Assembly (NCBI RefSeq): GCF_040712315.1
Contig: NC_134015.1
Coordinates: forward strand, 11,428,945 to 11,492,944
Source of the DNA: Castanea sativa
Taxonomy: Eukaryota > Streptophyta > Magnoliopsida > Fagales > Fagaceae
DNA: 64,000 nucleotides
Direction: 5' to 3'
Positions 49,328-60,684 of this stretch are shown here, one piece after another (positions within the stretch are counted from its first letter, which is position 1; each line of letters opens with the position of its first letter). A model generated the notes under the pieces. It had not been told where the DNA came from, ran no database searches, and was given only the letters and a program-made list of their open reading frames with translations. The position numbers and the translations under genes were made by a program.

Positions 49328-50892
49328 AAAGCCTAAATGTTATCTTATCAATTAATTCACATATACCAAATCCCTTACTCATGGGGAATATTAATATTCA
49401 TCCTTTAAGAAATACTTTTCTTGCAAAGTTTATAAAAGCCCATGTATATCACCCATGGTAAAACTCTTCATTTTGTAGGGATAATCAAGCCCAAATATAA
49501 AGCCCAGCTGTGGCCAGCCAAGGCCACACTCAAGCCCCAGCAGCTAGAGCTCACGTGAGCTAACTAGCCAACACTCAGCACAAATTCAACAGCTGAGGAC
49601 CACTCCCATCAAGTTCCAACCTGTCCAATCAAGTCAGCACAGCACATGTGTCCATCAGGGGTCAAACCTTTCCTCCAAAAGCTGAAATATCATCATTTAT
49701 TGTGTGACATAAAGCTGAAACAGACTAGACATAAGGCTGAAAAGACTGAACAGTGAACCGAAACACTTCAGCCAGCCATATCCTCTTTCTTCTCCAACTC
49801 ATTCGGTCAAGCATCAAAGGCAGCCATGACAAGGCCATTAAACCTCCTGAAGCAAGCTGAAATCAACTCATTTTTCATGCTAAAAATATGTATTTTTCAG
49901 TTCATGGACCAAGCACATGAACCTCTCATGGGGAAGCTTAGGGAAATGTGGCTTGGAGGGGACCAAGGAAAGCCCAGCAGAGTTCCCAGCAAAGGCTCCA
50001 AGGTTGACACCTGCCTTGGGGTGAATTAACTTGCCTTTGGGAGCTCTGAATCTAGTAAGCAGCACAACCAAGGTCATTAGCTTAATGCATGCTCTAAACC
50101 CAACAACCAAGACCAATCAACATTGATGCTAGGTCAGAATCCCAGCTGATATTGCATCAAAAACAGCAAGAGTCTTCAAATATCAAGCTTACCATTCTAA
50201 GCTAACATTCTAAGAAACGAATCCCTAAGGATTTTCTGAAGATTGGGGGAGATTTAGCAAAAGTTATTTACCAATTGCCTCCTAAATCTCAACTATAAAT
50301 AGAACCCTTTGTTAATGCCTCAAGGGGGGGAAGAAGGAACATACCAAGAAACACACTCATAGAGAAAAACTCTCACAAAAACTTTTCCATATCAGCTTCT
50401 CAAAATCCCAACAAAATTCTAAGTCATAAAACTCTCATTCTTAAGCATGGAAAAGGAATTCCCCCACTCCTAGCTTAAAAACACCTCTCATACCTCAAGT
50501 TTAAACCATTCAGCTCCTCCCCAGCAATGAGTTTCAGCAGCCCACTATAGACTTTTGCCCACTGCCCACACATGTCTCTCTCTACCCATTATATGTACTA
50601 CACTCAAGAGCATGCTTTGGCACCATAATGACCTTGCTGCACTAGCTGGGATCTCCCTCTCTCCCTTCATCTCACACTAAGTTTTCCTCATTATTTGCTA
50701 TCATGGAACCCATAATGTTTAGCTATTCATTTACTATTCATGGTTATGATGTAACTGTTACCATAGAATTTTTCCCTCATATTATTGTATTAGAAGACTC
50801 TTTCCTAGAGCTACTGGATGATGACTCTGATGTTTCCTCTTAACTTGTGAAATACTCAAAGTTTACTTTACAGTACTGCTGAGTTGTTTTTG

Positions 50893-51062
50893 CTGCAGAA
50901 ATATTTTTACGGCTAGGTCACTTTTTTCTGCAGAAGCACTTTACGGCTGGGTCACTCTTTTCTGCATAAGTACTTTACAGCTGGGTTATTTTCTGCAGAT
51001 ACACTTTACCATTGGGTTATTTTTTGCAGAAACACTCTACCGCTGGACTATTTCTTACAGTA
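50893..51062 (+). repeat. Short tandem repeat, TTTTCTGCAGAAGCACTTTACGG
   Basis: Four to five imperfect copies of a ~38-bp unit containing TCTGCAG and TTTAC-GCTGGGT, in the U5-like part of the solo LTR. Confidence 0.85.
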
Positions 51063-51275
51063 GACTTTTTAACCCCGCTGACGTGTTCGCTGTAGGGATT
51101 GTTTAAAGGCCGTTCCTGCAAGTCTCAATCTAGGCCTAAGGCATGAAAACACGGCGAATTGTTTGGATCTTCGCCAATAGCCTTTGGGCCGTGCATCGAG
51201 CCCATCGTCGAGTTTTGGTTTAGGGCCCCGACCCAATATAAATCTTATTTGTCGGAAATGAAACTTTTTCGCCCC

Positions 51276-51318
<43 letters not shown>

Positions 51319-51339
51319 AAAAACATATAATTTTATATG

Positions 51340-52435
51340 TACATTTTAATTGAGCTTCATATTTATAAACTTGTTTATGAATACATTATTATATTTGAAC
51401 CCAACTTGTTTAATAGTTTGAGTTTAAACTTGGGCTTGAACTTGACTTGTTTGCCAAATAAATAAATATAAATAAGCTTGTTCTCAATCGAGCTGAAACT
51501 AAACTGTTTATGAACAACTTGGTTCACTTACATTTCTAAATAAAATGAACAATTTTTTCTATTTACGTAACGCTAGAAACTTTCAATTTCAAATTAAAAG
51601 AATAAAGGGTAAGTTTGATTTTAATACAAAAAGAACAATAAAGTTGAACTGTAGATTGTTAAATCAGACACTGTCTCCTTAATCAAAATGTTATGTGATG
51701 AATCTGCAATAATGTTATCAATAGCTACGGATTACGAAGTTCTAGTGATGGAAAGTTCTGCCTCTGTAACTCTCATTTCAATTTAGAAGGTCATAATTTT
51801 TATAGTTTTGCATTCGATTATCTATGATTTAGTTTCTTTACGTACCTTCTTTGGGATTTATAAGTAGGAAAATTGAAGATGATAGTTACAAATAGAAGAG
51901 AAAAAATTAGGTGAATAGACCATCTATATAATATTTAAAAGCTTAAACGTAATATTTATTATTACTACGTTCTTATTGAACCACATTAGAATGACATTTC
52001 AGTTCATTTTGGTCAACCTTGGCCTATTCAGTCCATTTAGGCTCATTGAGTCCACTTTGATCCATTTAGTCCACTTTGGTTTATTTAGTCTATATTGGTC
52101 CACTTCGGTCCATTCGGTCTATTTGATCCACTTTGGTACATTCGGTCCACTTGGTCCATTTAGCTCCATTATTTCTAATTCGGTCTATTTTGGTCCATTT
52201 CCGTTCATTTTGATTCACTTCTGTCTAATTTGGTCTGTTCAGTTCAATTTCGTCCATTTTTTTCCATTTAGACTATTTTGGTCTACTTCCGTTTATTAGG
52301 TCTATTTTATCCAATTTGGTCCGTTTGGTCCATTTCATACCATTTAGTCTATTGTGATCCACTTCTGTCTATTCGATTCATTCGGTCCAATTCGGTATAT
52401 TTTGGTCCAATTCGGTATATTTTGGTCCACTTAAA
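51340..52435. repeat. Degenerate repeats: AGCTTG-type, then GGTCCATTT-type
   Basis: 51340-51540 resembles the AGCTTG-rich repeat at 20730-21340. 51990-52435 is a run of TTGGTCCATTTAGTCCACTT-like words (14-20 bp period). The open frames here translate only the repeat. Confidence 0.6.
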
Positions 52436-53453
52436 AAAAGACGTCATTGGAATATATCAACACAACTTGTTTATCATAAATAGAAAGTTACAAGAACCTT
52501 TATTAAGGATTCTCAAAAAAAAAGCTTGCAAATAAATTTCATAAATATTAAATGATAGGAAATGAACTAATATCTTCCCAAATCTTTCAAAACAATTTTT
52601 TTTTTCTCACTTACGTTAGGAAGAAATACTCCAATTATGATACACTTCAACTGACTTGTTTACTACTTATTATAAGAATCATTTACTAGCATTACTTGGA
52701 CCTTATCTTATTGCAGAAGAATGGGTAATTGATGCTTGTATATCTTCCAGAGCTCGCCCCTTCGTCTCTGGCACCAATTTTGCGACGAATAGAACAATCA
52801 AACCACAAATGCTCGAGTATAAGAAAAATGTTCCTGATGTGTAGCATGGCCAAATTAATCATGAATAATTACAAAAGAGAGAGCAGGTAACAGATTATCA
52901 AAATTGATAGTGGCTGTAGTTATCCATTCCATCAAAAGTGTAATTACCTGCTTCACTCAATTCCATCATATAATTTAAAGTGTACGGTAATAATCCAAGT
53001 ACAGGACCATTTCACTGAAGTCACCAGACTTCCACCCGCACCCTTGATGTTTATAGGGAATAGCTGAAATCGATAATTCATCGTTGAATTAAAGCTAATA
53101 AAGCTCCTTGTTAGTGCAAAACTCCTGTTAGATATTTGTAAATGGATTCAAAGTTCAATAAGTTTCATACCTCTGCCATTATAACCCATGGTAATCCTGC
53201 CATGCCAATTGATGAAGCCACAGTATTTCCCTGCGTGGATTGTTAGCCAGTCAATTTCATATATTGCAACTTGATCTACCACTTCGTAAACGTAAGTCCA
53301 GATATAAATAAAAAAATAAATAAAAAATAAAAAAGAACAATAAACATCAGTTTGTTGCTTTTAAGGATCAGAACGGAAAAAATCATAAAAAGTGCGTAGT
53401 TTGCCATGTCAATAATTGCGGCAATAGTTGATAAGAAGGCTTTTGAGTCTGAA

Positions 53454-53598
53454 AAGGCAGGATCACAGGTCATTATTTTTTTTCTCTAGTTCACAATGTG
53501 TTTCTTTCATAATCTTAACAAGAGGATTTTTTATTTTATTTTATGATTTATCAACTTTCTTAGCACAACTTCAAAATAATGACCTGTGATCCTGCCTT
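53454..53598. repeat. Perfect 26-bp inverted repeat with 93-bp loop
   Basis: 53454-53479 and 53573-53598 are exact reverse complements, containing GGCAGGATCACAGGTCATTA. It lies where exon 15 of copy D should be. Confidence 0.9.
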
Positions 53599-54684
53599 GA
53601 TCGGGCGAGGGGTGTATAGCTAGGTATAGAGCTTCATTAAGTCTTGATTAGTTGACAAGTATCAAGAGGTATTTAGGGACGTATTTCAGCAGTTTCTTGA
53701 GCGGTTTTCTTTTGTCTTCAACATGGACCTTCAACATACTTTGGACACTAAAAACTTAAGACTCAAAATACATATAAAGGTGGGAGAAATGTAAATATTA
53801 AAAATAAATAAATATTAAAAAAATTATAGAAAAATTGGAAAAATAATAATAATAAAAAAAGATGATAACGTGGCCGCTAATATAGCCCATTTCTTATTAA
53901 AGTATAACAACAATAAATATTACGCTTTAATTTTTTGAAATATACAAATATAAATAAGAGAAACCATTAGGCCCATATATATATATATATATATATAGGT
54001 CCAGACCCATTACTTGTACAGTACTAATGTCATGTATTGCATTCATAATGTGTTCCTATAAATAGAGCTTCCCTTTTACACGCTACTAAATGAAATACAA
54101 TCTATATATTATTTAAACTCCCATAATTTTTCACATCAGCATATTATTTAAATAAAATTATTTTTATTTAGTCCAAACTTAATAAGAAGTGAAACTCTAT
54201 CTCTCTAACAAGTCCAACTTAAACTCAAACTCATCATTTTTTAAATAAAATTATTTTTGTTTAGTCCAAACTTAAATAAAACAATTCTACTGCAACTTCT
54301 TTAAAAAGTAATTTTCATACATAAATCACCAAACTTTTTTTAGCCATTTTTTACAAGATGAAAAAGTTTGCAATGATTAAAATTATTCTTTTAAATATAA
54401 CCCATCTTTCTTTCATATTTCTCTATTGTTTAGTCATATATATTTTGTTTTGTTTCAACAATTTCTAAGCAGTGAATCATTTGATTCTTTAATATTTTTT
54501 GGTTTTTTAGAAGTTTTAATATTTGAAAATTTCTGACAAATTTTTTGTAAGCCATTGCACGTTCAAGCAATGACTTCTTCATCAAATTGTAACACAAACT
54601 GAAGTCATACAAGAGCAAATCATGCAATGGTGTAGTTTCTTAATCAATTTAAGATTTTATAAAATTATTTTAGTCTATCTTACA

Positions 54685-54724
54685 AATATGTAGGTTTCCG
54701 TGCATAGCATAGGCTAGCGACTAG
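54685..54724 (+). mobile_element. Helitron-like 3' end, plus strand
   Basis: GTAGGTTTCCGTGCATAGCA continues to GCGACTAG followed by T. Its reverse complement matches the terminal wording at 57597-57635 (ATAACTAGTCGCT...TGCACGG-AAA). The CTAG end followed by T fits the Helitron CTRR|T rule. The 5' end was not found. Confidence 0.45.
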
Positions 54725-55798
54725 TTATTCTAACAATTGAAACCCCCCAAAGAAAATGTAAATTAAGTAATTGATGTAGGACAGATGGAACTGCTAACTG
54801 GACAACTTGATATCAAGAAAGCTGAAGAATGTTTTACCGTCAATTTAGAAAATGAATTTAATTAATTTGCTTATATTTCCTATGTTGACTAAATCTAGGA
54901 TTGCTACTTACTAATAGGAAAGGGTATTAAGAAATGTACCAGCCTTCAAATCAATACTATCAGTAAAATATTCAGTTATTCAAGGTACTAGGCTTCTAGA
55001 GTAGTCACTGATTATAGAGGGAAAGTAGGAAGAGAGAAAACCTTTCCAAATACTATGGCAAGCCAACCTGCAAAGCTGAATAAATATGAGAACCACATTG
55101 CCTGCATTACAATTTCAACAAGAAACTGGAAGGAATACCCAAAAAAAAAAAGAAAAAAGAGAGAGAGAGAGATAGTTTTGTAGTTTCAAAAATATCAACA
55201 AATTGAAAGGTGACAAAAGAAACATACACCTCTCCGACCAATAAGGTCTGCTATACTTCCACTTACTAATCCACCTATCGCTCCTCCAATTGTCATTATT
55301 GACCCGAAAACTGAATACTGCAAAATGCATAAAAAGAAAGAAAAATTAACAGGGTTGAAATGCAACAAAGTGAGTTCTATTCAAGCAAATAAATTTAACA
55401 TTTCATTCTGCTGAACTTCAACAAAAAGAAAAGCTTCGGCAACAAAGTGAGTTCTATTAATTTTGTTTCTATTACTCATTGTATACAATTTATCAAACCT
55501 ATTAAATCTAAACAAAATACAATATGAATCTGGGTGAAGAACAAATCCTTGTGGCAACACTATGCATGTTGGTGTAAAATTATTTTGTATTGGTCATATA
55601 ATGTGTGATTATGTGAAAACTATACATAAATATCTACAATGTTTATGTTTAGAAACATTGATAAGCACATAATGATGTGTGTGTATACATATATAAATTT
55701 TTCCTGAAGCTACATGTATACTAATTTTATATTTGGCACATATGTACGTGTTTGACATATATATTTACAACCCCCCAAACTCTATGGTTTTAGTATAA

Positions 55799-55983
55799 GG
55801 GTCATGCTAACAAATGCCCTTAAGGCATTGGTTAACAATCCAATTTAGGAAAGTTTTGACACAATTTTTATGGAAAATGAAAAAAACTGTCAAAACATTA
55901 ATTGTTTTATTTTCTTTTCCTATAAAAACTTTCTTTAAATGGATTATTAACCAATGCTCTAAAGATATTCATTAACATTTCCC
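55799..55983. mobile_element. Mutator-type MITE in intron 2 of copy D
   Basis: 185 bp with inverted arms (GGGTCATGCTAACAAATGCC; complement GGGAAATGTTAATGAATATC) of about 55 bp. Flanked by a perfect 9-bp duplication TTAGTATAA (55790-55798, 55984-55992). Confidence 0.88.
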
Positions 55984-57002
55984 TTAGTATAATATAACTT
56001 CCATTGAAACATATGTGTAGACAATGTAGATGCATTATAGTAAGTGGAAGGGAACGAAGCCCTCTGTTTTGGCTAAGATGGTACAATGTGAGGTGGTACT
56101 AATAGGACAAGTCACACGTTTAAGTTTTACCTTATCAATAAAAATACCATAAATATCTGGTATAAGAACCTTATGTTTTGCCACAACTCTAATGTGGTAA
56201 ATTGTGAGTGGTAGAGAAAAAAATAATGAGGCCGTATGAAAGTGATAGAAAGCCAATCATAATTTGCCATATAAAATAGTTATGGAAAAATTTGTGGTAA
56301 TTGTTATGGTCCTAGAATTATTCTAAAAGTACATGTACAAGGAAAACAAAAGTGATTTTTTATTTATTACAGTATTAACTAAAAAAATGACAACAAAAGT
56401 GAATTTTTATTTATTATTAACTAAAAAAAGGACAGAATTAATAATACTTACTACTGCCACAGAAATGCCCAAATCTGCAATGATTCCGGATTCAACAGGC
56501 GTGAATATGAGAATATCCTGTCTATAAAGCCAATCACAATGCATTTGTTCAAAGAAAATCAGCCAATACCATGATAAACTGCTAATGCTTCATAGAACAT
56601 AAACTTTTTTCTATGAAAAAAAAAAAATGTTACTTATTTTTTAAAATTTTCTTCGGGAACCTGTACTAGTTGTCAAATATACTATCATAAAATGTGACAT
56701 GTGTGCTTGGTATTTATATTAGGAATCTGTAATAGTTGTCAAATATATTATCATACAATGTGACGTGTGTTAGGTATTTGTTTTTAAAAAATTTTCTTTT
56801 GGAATCTGTACTAGTTGTCTAATATTTTATAATAAAATGTGACATGCGTGTTTGGCAAAATCTATTTTATAGATTTATTTTTCTTAAAAAATAAATTAGG
56901 TAAAATACAAGGTAGTTGAAAAGAGAAAACTTTTTTTTAATTTTAATTTTATATGAAATAGAATTCTACTTTAAACCTAATCCGAGCCCATCCTAAACCT
57001 CC

Positions 57003-57018
57003 ACCCCCCCCCCCCCCT
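57003..57018. repeat. Poly-C run
   Basis: Uninterrupted cytosines, about 15-16 long, unusual in this AT-rich surrounding. Confidence 0.9.
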
Positions 57019-57103
57019 CCGAACAAAGGCAAAGGCAAATTGTTACTAGTGCATTAATCATTTGGTATGTGCAGTGAATATAAAGATATTAATATTGTAA
57101 TAA

Positions 57104-57140
57104 CTAGGCCTCGTAACACGCGCTTCGCACGTGTAATGAG
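57104..57140 (-). mobile_element. Helitron-like 3' end with hairpin, minus strand
   Basis: On the minus strand ACACGTGCGAAGCGCGTGT folds into a 7-bp stem. It is followed 12 nt later by CTAG and then T, the classical Helitron 3' terminus. Confidence 0.55.
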
Positions 57141-57408
57141 ATTTTTTTTTTAATATCATAATTTTTCATTCATTTCAATTTAAGATTTACATGTTTTCTC
57201 ATTAATATTACACATTTAGAATTTATAAGTGGATAAAACAATTTGAAAATTAACAGAAGAGTAGCCCTATTTTGTAGGCAATGTTTTAGTAAAAGTTAAA
57301 GTTGTATTTTTACCGGATTGTCCTTTAGTTTTGTCTCTATTTAAACATAATGGTGTAAGGGCATTTTTGAACAAAAAAAAAAGGATCCCAAACAGAAAAA
57401 ACCTCTTA

Positions 57409-57410
<2 letters not shown>

Positions 57411-57468
<58 letters not shown>
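57411..57468. repeat. (AAT)n microsatellite
   Basis: About 19 units. The poly-Asn and poly-Leu open frames on the two strands come from it. Confidence 0.95.
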
Positions 57469-57471
<3 letters not shown>

Positions 57472-57596
57472 TGCTTGTGGGGGGTGGAAGGGCAAAGGCC
57501 GAGGTTCAAGTTTTTAGGAAGAAGTTTCACACACATATACACTTAAATTAAGCTAAAGTAGAAATTTTATCTCTGTATAAATAATAATAATAATAA

Positions 57597-57635
57597 CTAG
57601 TCGCTTTGCACGGGAAAGCTACCAATTTTTGTAAT
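57597..57635 (-). mobile_element. Second Helitron-like 3' end, minus strand
   Basis: On the minus strand GCTTTCCCGTGCAAAGC (5-bp stem) is followed by GACTAG and T. The UGT and RPA-like fragments upstream read in the same orientation, so they may be its cargo. Confidence 0.45.
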
Positions 57636-57744
57636 TTAAAATAAATAAAAATTAAGATGAACCTCCAAATGATGTGACATTAGAATTGTAATAGCCATCA
57701 AATAAAAACAAAATATACATTTTTCTAGATTAAAAAAATGACAC

Positions 57745-57993
57745 AAATAGCTCAGTCATTTGCTCGTGTGACAGTGTTGCACCACTCCCAAATGACACAT
57801 ACACCACAAAATCATTTGGTTGCTTGTTTAGCCAATCAAATAGCAAGGCATTCTTGGACGAGTTACCTGATTGTGTTACTATTGGACCAACTGGGTACAC
57901 TGGTCTTTTTAATACATAACCAAATAGTTTATCATCTCTCAAAGCTGCAACTGTTTTAGGTTGAATCTCCTCCCAACAGTTTTTTATTTGCAC
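57745..57993 (-). pseudogene. UDP-glycosyltransferase fragment (UGT72-like)
   Basis: About 75 codons with KTVAALRDDKLFGYVLKRPV, then YPVGPIV, LFDWLNKQP, VVYVSFGSGATLSHEQMTEL. This is the central linker of plant family 1 UGTs, closest to what I know of UGT72 (phenylpropanoid glucosylation). A full protein has about 475 residues. The N-terminal acceptor domain and the PSPG box are missing, and similarity stops right after MTEL. It is a non-functional piece in intron 1 of copy D. Confidence 0.85.
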
Positions 57994-58291
57994 ATATTAG
58001 GAAAATGTCCCAATACCATGTCTTTTTGCTATGGCTTTTTTTATTTTTCAATTTCATTTATTTAATGTCTTCCACTAAATATTGGTATTCAGTATATTTA
58101 AAAAACGTTGAAGTAAAGTTGTATTCTCAAATAACTAAATATAAGAGTTTAATTCCTCTATTTCAATTTAAAACCAAATTGTGCATAAAAGCCAAAAAAT
58201 TTCCTTTGTTCCAGTACGTCTTTAGTACCAAAATCACAAATCCATTAAAACCAAATTGTGCATAGAAAATCTTAGAGATTGAAAGGCAACT

Positions 58292-59215
58292 TTAAAGTGT
58301 TTTTTGTATCTTCTTCCTTTGTTGCTTTGTAGTAGTCCCTGAATATGCCCTTTTGTTTTCCTTGAGTACAGATGTTGGTGTGAGTTGCACATTGCTTTGA
58401 ACATCAAGTTTTTGAAATTTTGTACAATCACCATCTTCTTCAGTTGATAAGTTGTTGCTACATTCATTTGAAGTATCATTGATGTAAGTCTGGCAATAGA
58501 ACAGGTTGAGGAATGTATTACAACATATACATCTTAAATATCATATTTGTAATTTTGCTAAATTAAAGAATACTTACTTCTGTCATTTTATCAAGTTGAA
58601 TTGCTTTGTCAACTTCTTCAAAAGAGTCAAAAAGTTTCTTGACGGTGTAAAATTCGTATCCATACTTGAGATTATAGTCATTTAGTTGTATTTGGAAAAC
58701 AAATTTTTTTCCTTTCAGATTCTCTATTTGCACAAGAAGGATGACTTCATCAGGCTCCTAACAAAAGTAACATTTTTAAAATTGGAAACTCAAGTAAATT
58801 TTAGTAAATATTAAATACTAATTTTATATTATATATTCTCACCTCTAAAGATTTGTTCAAAAGGTCTTTGGCTGATAGGTTGAGTAATTTTTCTGCTTCT
58901 GAATCAAATAAAATGATTGTGGCCATTCCTGCGCTATCTTTAACCTTTAATTGAATTCTATACCTAATAAAAGAAATGACATATATATTGTTAATATCAT
59001 AGTAGTTGTTGTATTTTAATATAAAAAGTAAACATTTTCATTTTGTGTACCTTGGGATTGGGAAGCATGCCTTTTTGTTACAATTGTCGCACCAGAAAAA
59101 TTTACCTCTTGACTTTACCTTTTTACGACATACTTTGCAAGAGATAAAGTACTAACCAGAATTATCTATGTCAATGTTGATAATCTTTCCTTGACAGGTA
59201 AAGATAGTTTCCCAG
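58292..59215 (-). pseudogene. Replication protein A-like (RPA70 C-terminal) fragment
   Basis: Minus-strand exons at about 59056-59215, 58849-58963, 58578-58757 and 58292-58489 with GT-AG borders. The translation shows a zinc ribbon (CKVCRKK...WCDNCNKKA), the OB-fold wording YRIQLKVKDSAGMATIILFD followed by SEAEKLL, then a polar tail ending in TAA at 58292-58294. This is the C-terminal ssDNA-binding domain found in RPA1 and in RPA-like proteins carried by plant Helitrons. An in-frame TAG at 59152-59154 stands where a Trp is usual, and upstream domains are missing. Confidence 0.8.
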
Positions 59216-59606
59216 AAATTGAATTTAATATTAATCAATTTATAATTTTATAGTTAAATTTTGTAAAAGCATGTCTATAATAATAATAATAATTTATGTG
59301 TGTGGGCCTGTCCTACGGGCCTATTATCTGGAAAAATACCCACCCAAAGAGAAGTCATGCGGCCCATGTCCACAAAGTAATAATAAAATAAAATACGTAA
59401 TGGAGAGCTTTTCCAAAACAAAAAAAAAAGAGAGGTAAAGGAGAAAAAGAAAAGAGAATAAATTCAATTAAGTGGCAAAATTCTGTAAAATTTTTATTGA
59501 GAACAGGTGTGGCTGACGCATCACTTGGTGTTGTATCTCCATTGAGCTTGGCTTCTGAACTTGTTGACCATGGTAATAGTCCTTCCTCCATGCCTTCTCT
59601 CTCCAT

Positions 59607-60618
59607 TTTGTATGGAAAGACTGCAGGATATGAATAACAAGATGAGAACCAAGTTTTTATTGAGAGAGATGGTTATGTTTGGTGAGACCAAGTTGATGAA
59701 CTAATGGTAGACTTTTGTTTAAGATATGTCATTATTTGCCAAATAAAATAGGGCCATGGCAATCATTAATTTATATGCTATTGTTTTCTCTTTCAAAATT
59801 ATTCCCAACTAAAAATAGAAAAGTGACATTGTCGAATCCAATAATACAATTTGGAGCATTATGAAAAGAAATTAAATTCTGTAAAAGTGTGGTGTAAAAC
59901 CCATATTTTACCTCTCTAATCTTAATATGCCACATCATCTTATTACATGTTTAGAAATAAGCACAACCACACCTAATTAAATATAATACCTAATTACATA
60001 TATATAAATTCAACCAAATTAGGAGTTTATTGAGATGTTATTAGGTGTGATAAGATGTATTGAATTTTAAGTAAAATACTAATTTGGCAACTCTTACTAG
60101 AAAGTGTAAAACATGAGTTTTATCCTTCAACCTTACTAAATTCGGATTTTTCTAAAAACGCCAAAACTAAGCAAGTTTTGGAATAAATAAATTGGTTTGG
60201 ATTCTAAATCTGATTTTATTTAAACATTGTTTCTTTATTATTATTTTTTTTATTCCTCTCACTTTCGACAGTACCCACCATACTTTATCACAATTACTTT
60301 ACTAAGTCAAGGATCTTATAACTGAATTGGTTACATGTATAAAGTGTTTGAAGATCTAAGGGAGAAGAATTTGAGCTGCAGAGTTAGAGTTAGCAGCATA
60401 TTGTAATTAACTCAATAAATTTTTTTTTTTACTAAGGTAGAAAAATAATAAACAAATATTTACGAAATTAATAGTAAATATTATCATTTTTGGTAAGAAA
60501 ATGAACGTAGATTTTTGGATTTTTTTGGATTTAGTTACTCATATTCACTCCTTATCCTATTTTAATTAATCTGCTACCAATGTTCTTATAACTTTAGTCA
60601 ATAGAGAAAATATCATCA

Positions 60619-60684
<66 letters not shown>

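Larger units (their letters stand above)
47572..51280 (+). mobile_element. Large repeat-filled solo LTR
   Basis: 3709 bp starting TGTTGAGGTACAAATTTTTG and ending CGCCCCCAACA, with TGTTG/CAACA inverted ends and 5-bp flanks ATATA on both sides (47567-47571, 51281-51285; AT-rich, so weaker proof). A TATA box (TATAAATA, 50294-50301) and TA-rich leader suggest a U3-R-U5 layout. Three minisatellites and a MITE fill it. No PBS, gag or pol adjoins it, so I read it as a solo LTR of a large-LTR element. Confidence 0.6.
52703..59606 (-). pseudogene. ERD6-like transporter pseudogene (copy D)
   Basis: Exon 18 (52703-52833), 17 (52948-53063), 16 (53171-53230), 4 (55042-55101), 3 (55228-55317), 2 (56452-56521) and the beginning of exon 1 (ATG at 59606, MEREGMEEGLLPWS, similarity lost after about 35 codons) are present. 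Exons 5-15, the central half of the protein, are missing. Exon 2 is 70 nt instead of 63 (7-base insertion by local duplication of TATTC words). Exon 17 is 116 nt instead of 115 (one extra base, shifting the frame to an early TGA). Exons 3, 4, 16 and 18 are otherwise well preserved ([25 protein letters not shown]). The gap between exons 16 and 4 and the 3 kb before exon 1 hold transposon debris. Confidence 0.88.

Noticed and set aside
51976..52535. Open frames rich in FGPFSSI-like words
   Set aside because: They translate the TTGGTCCATTT short tandem repeat.
57267..57546. Poly-Leu and poly-Asn proteins
   Set aside because: Products of the (AAT)n microsatellite on the two strands.
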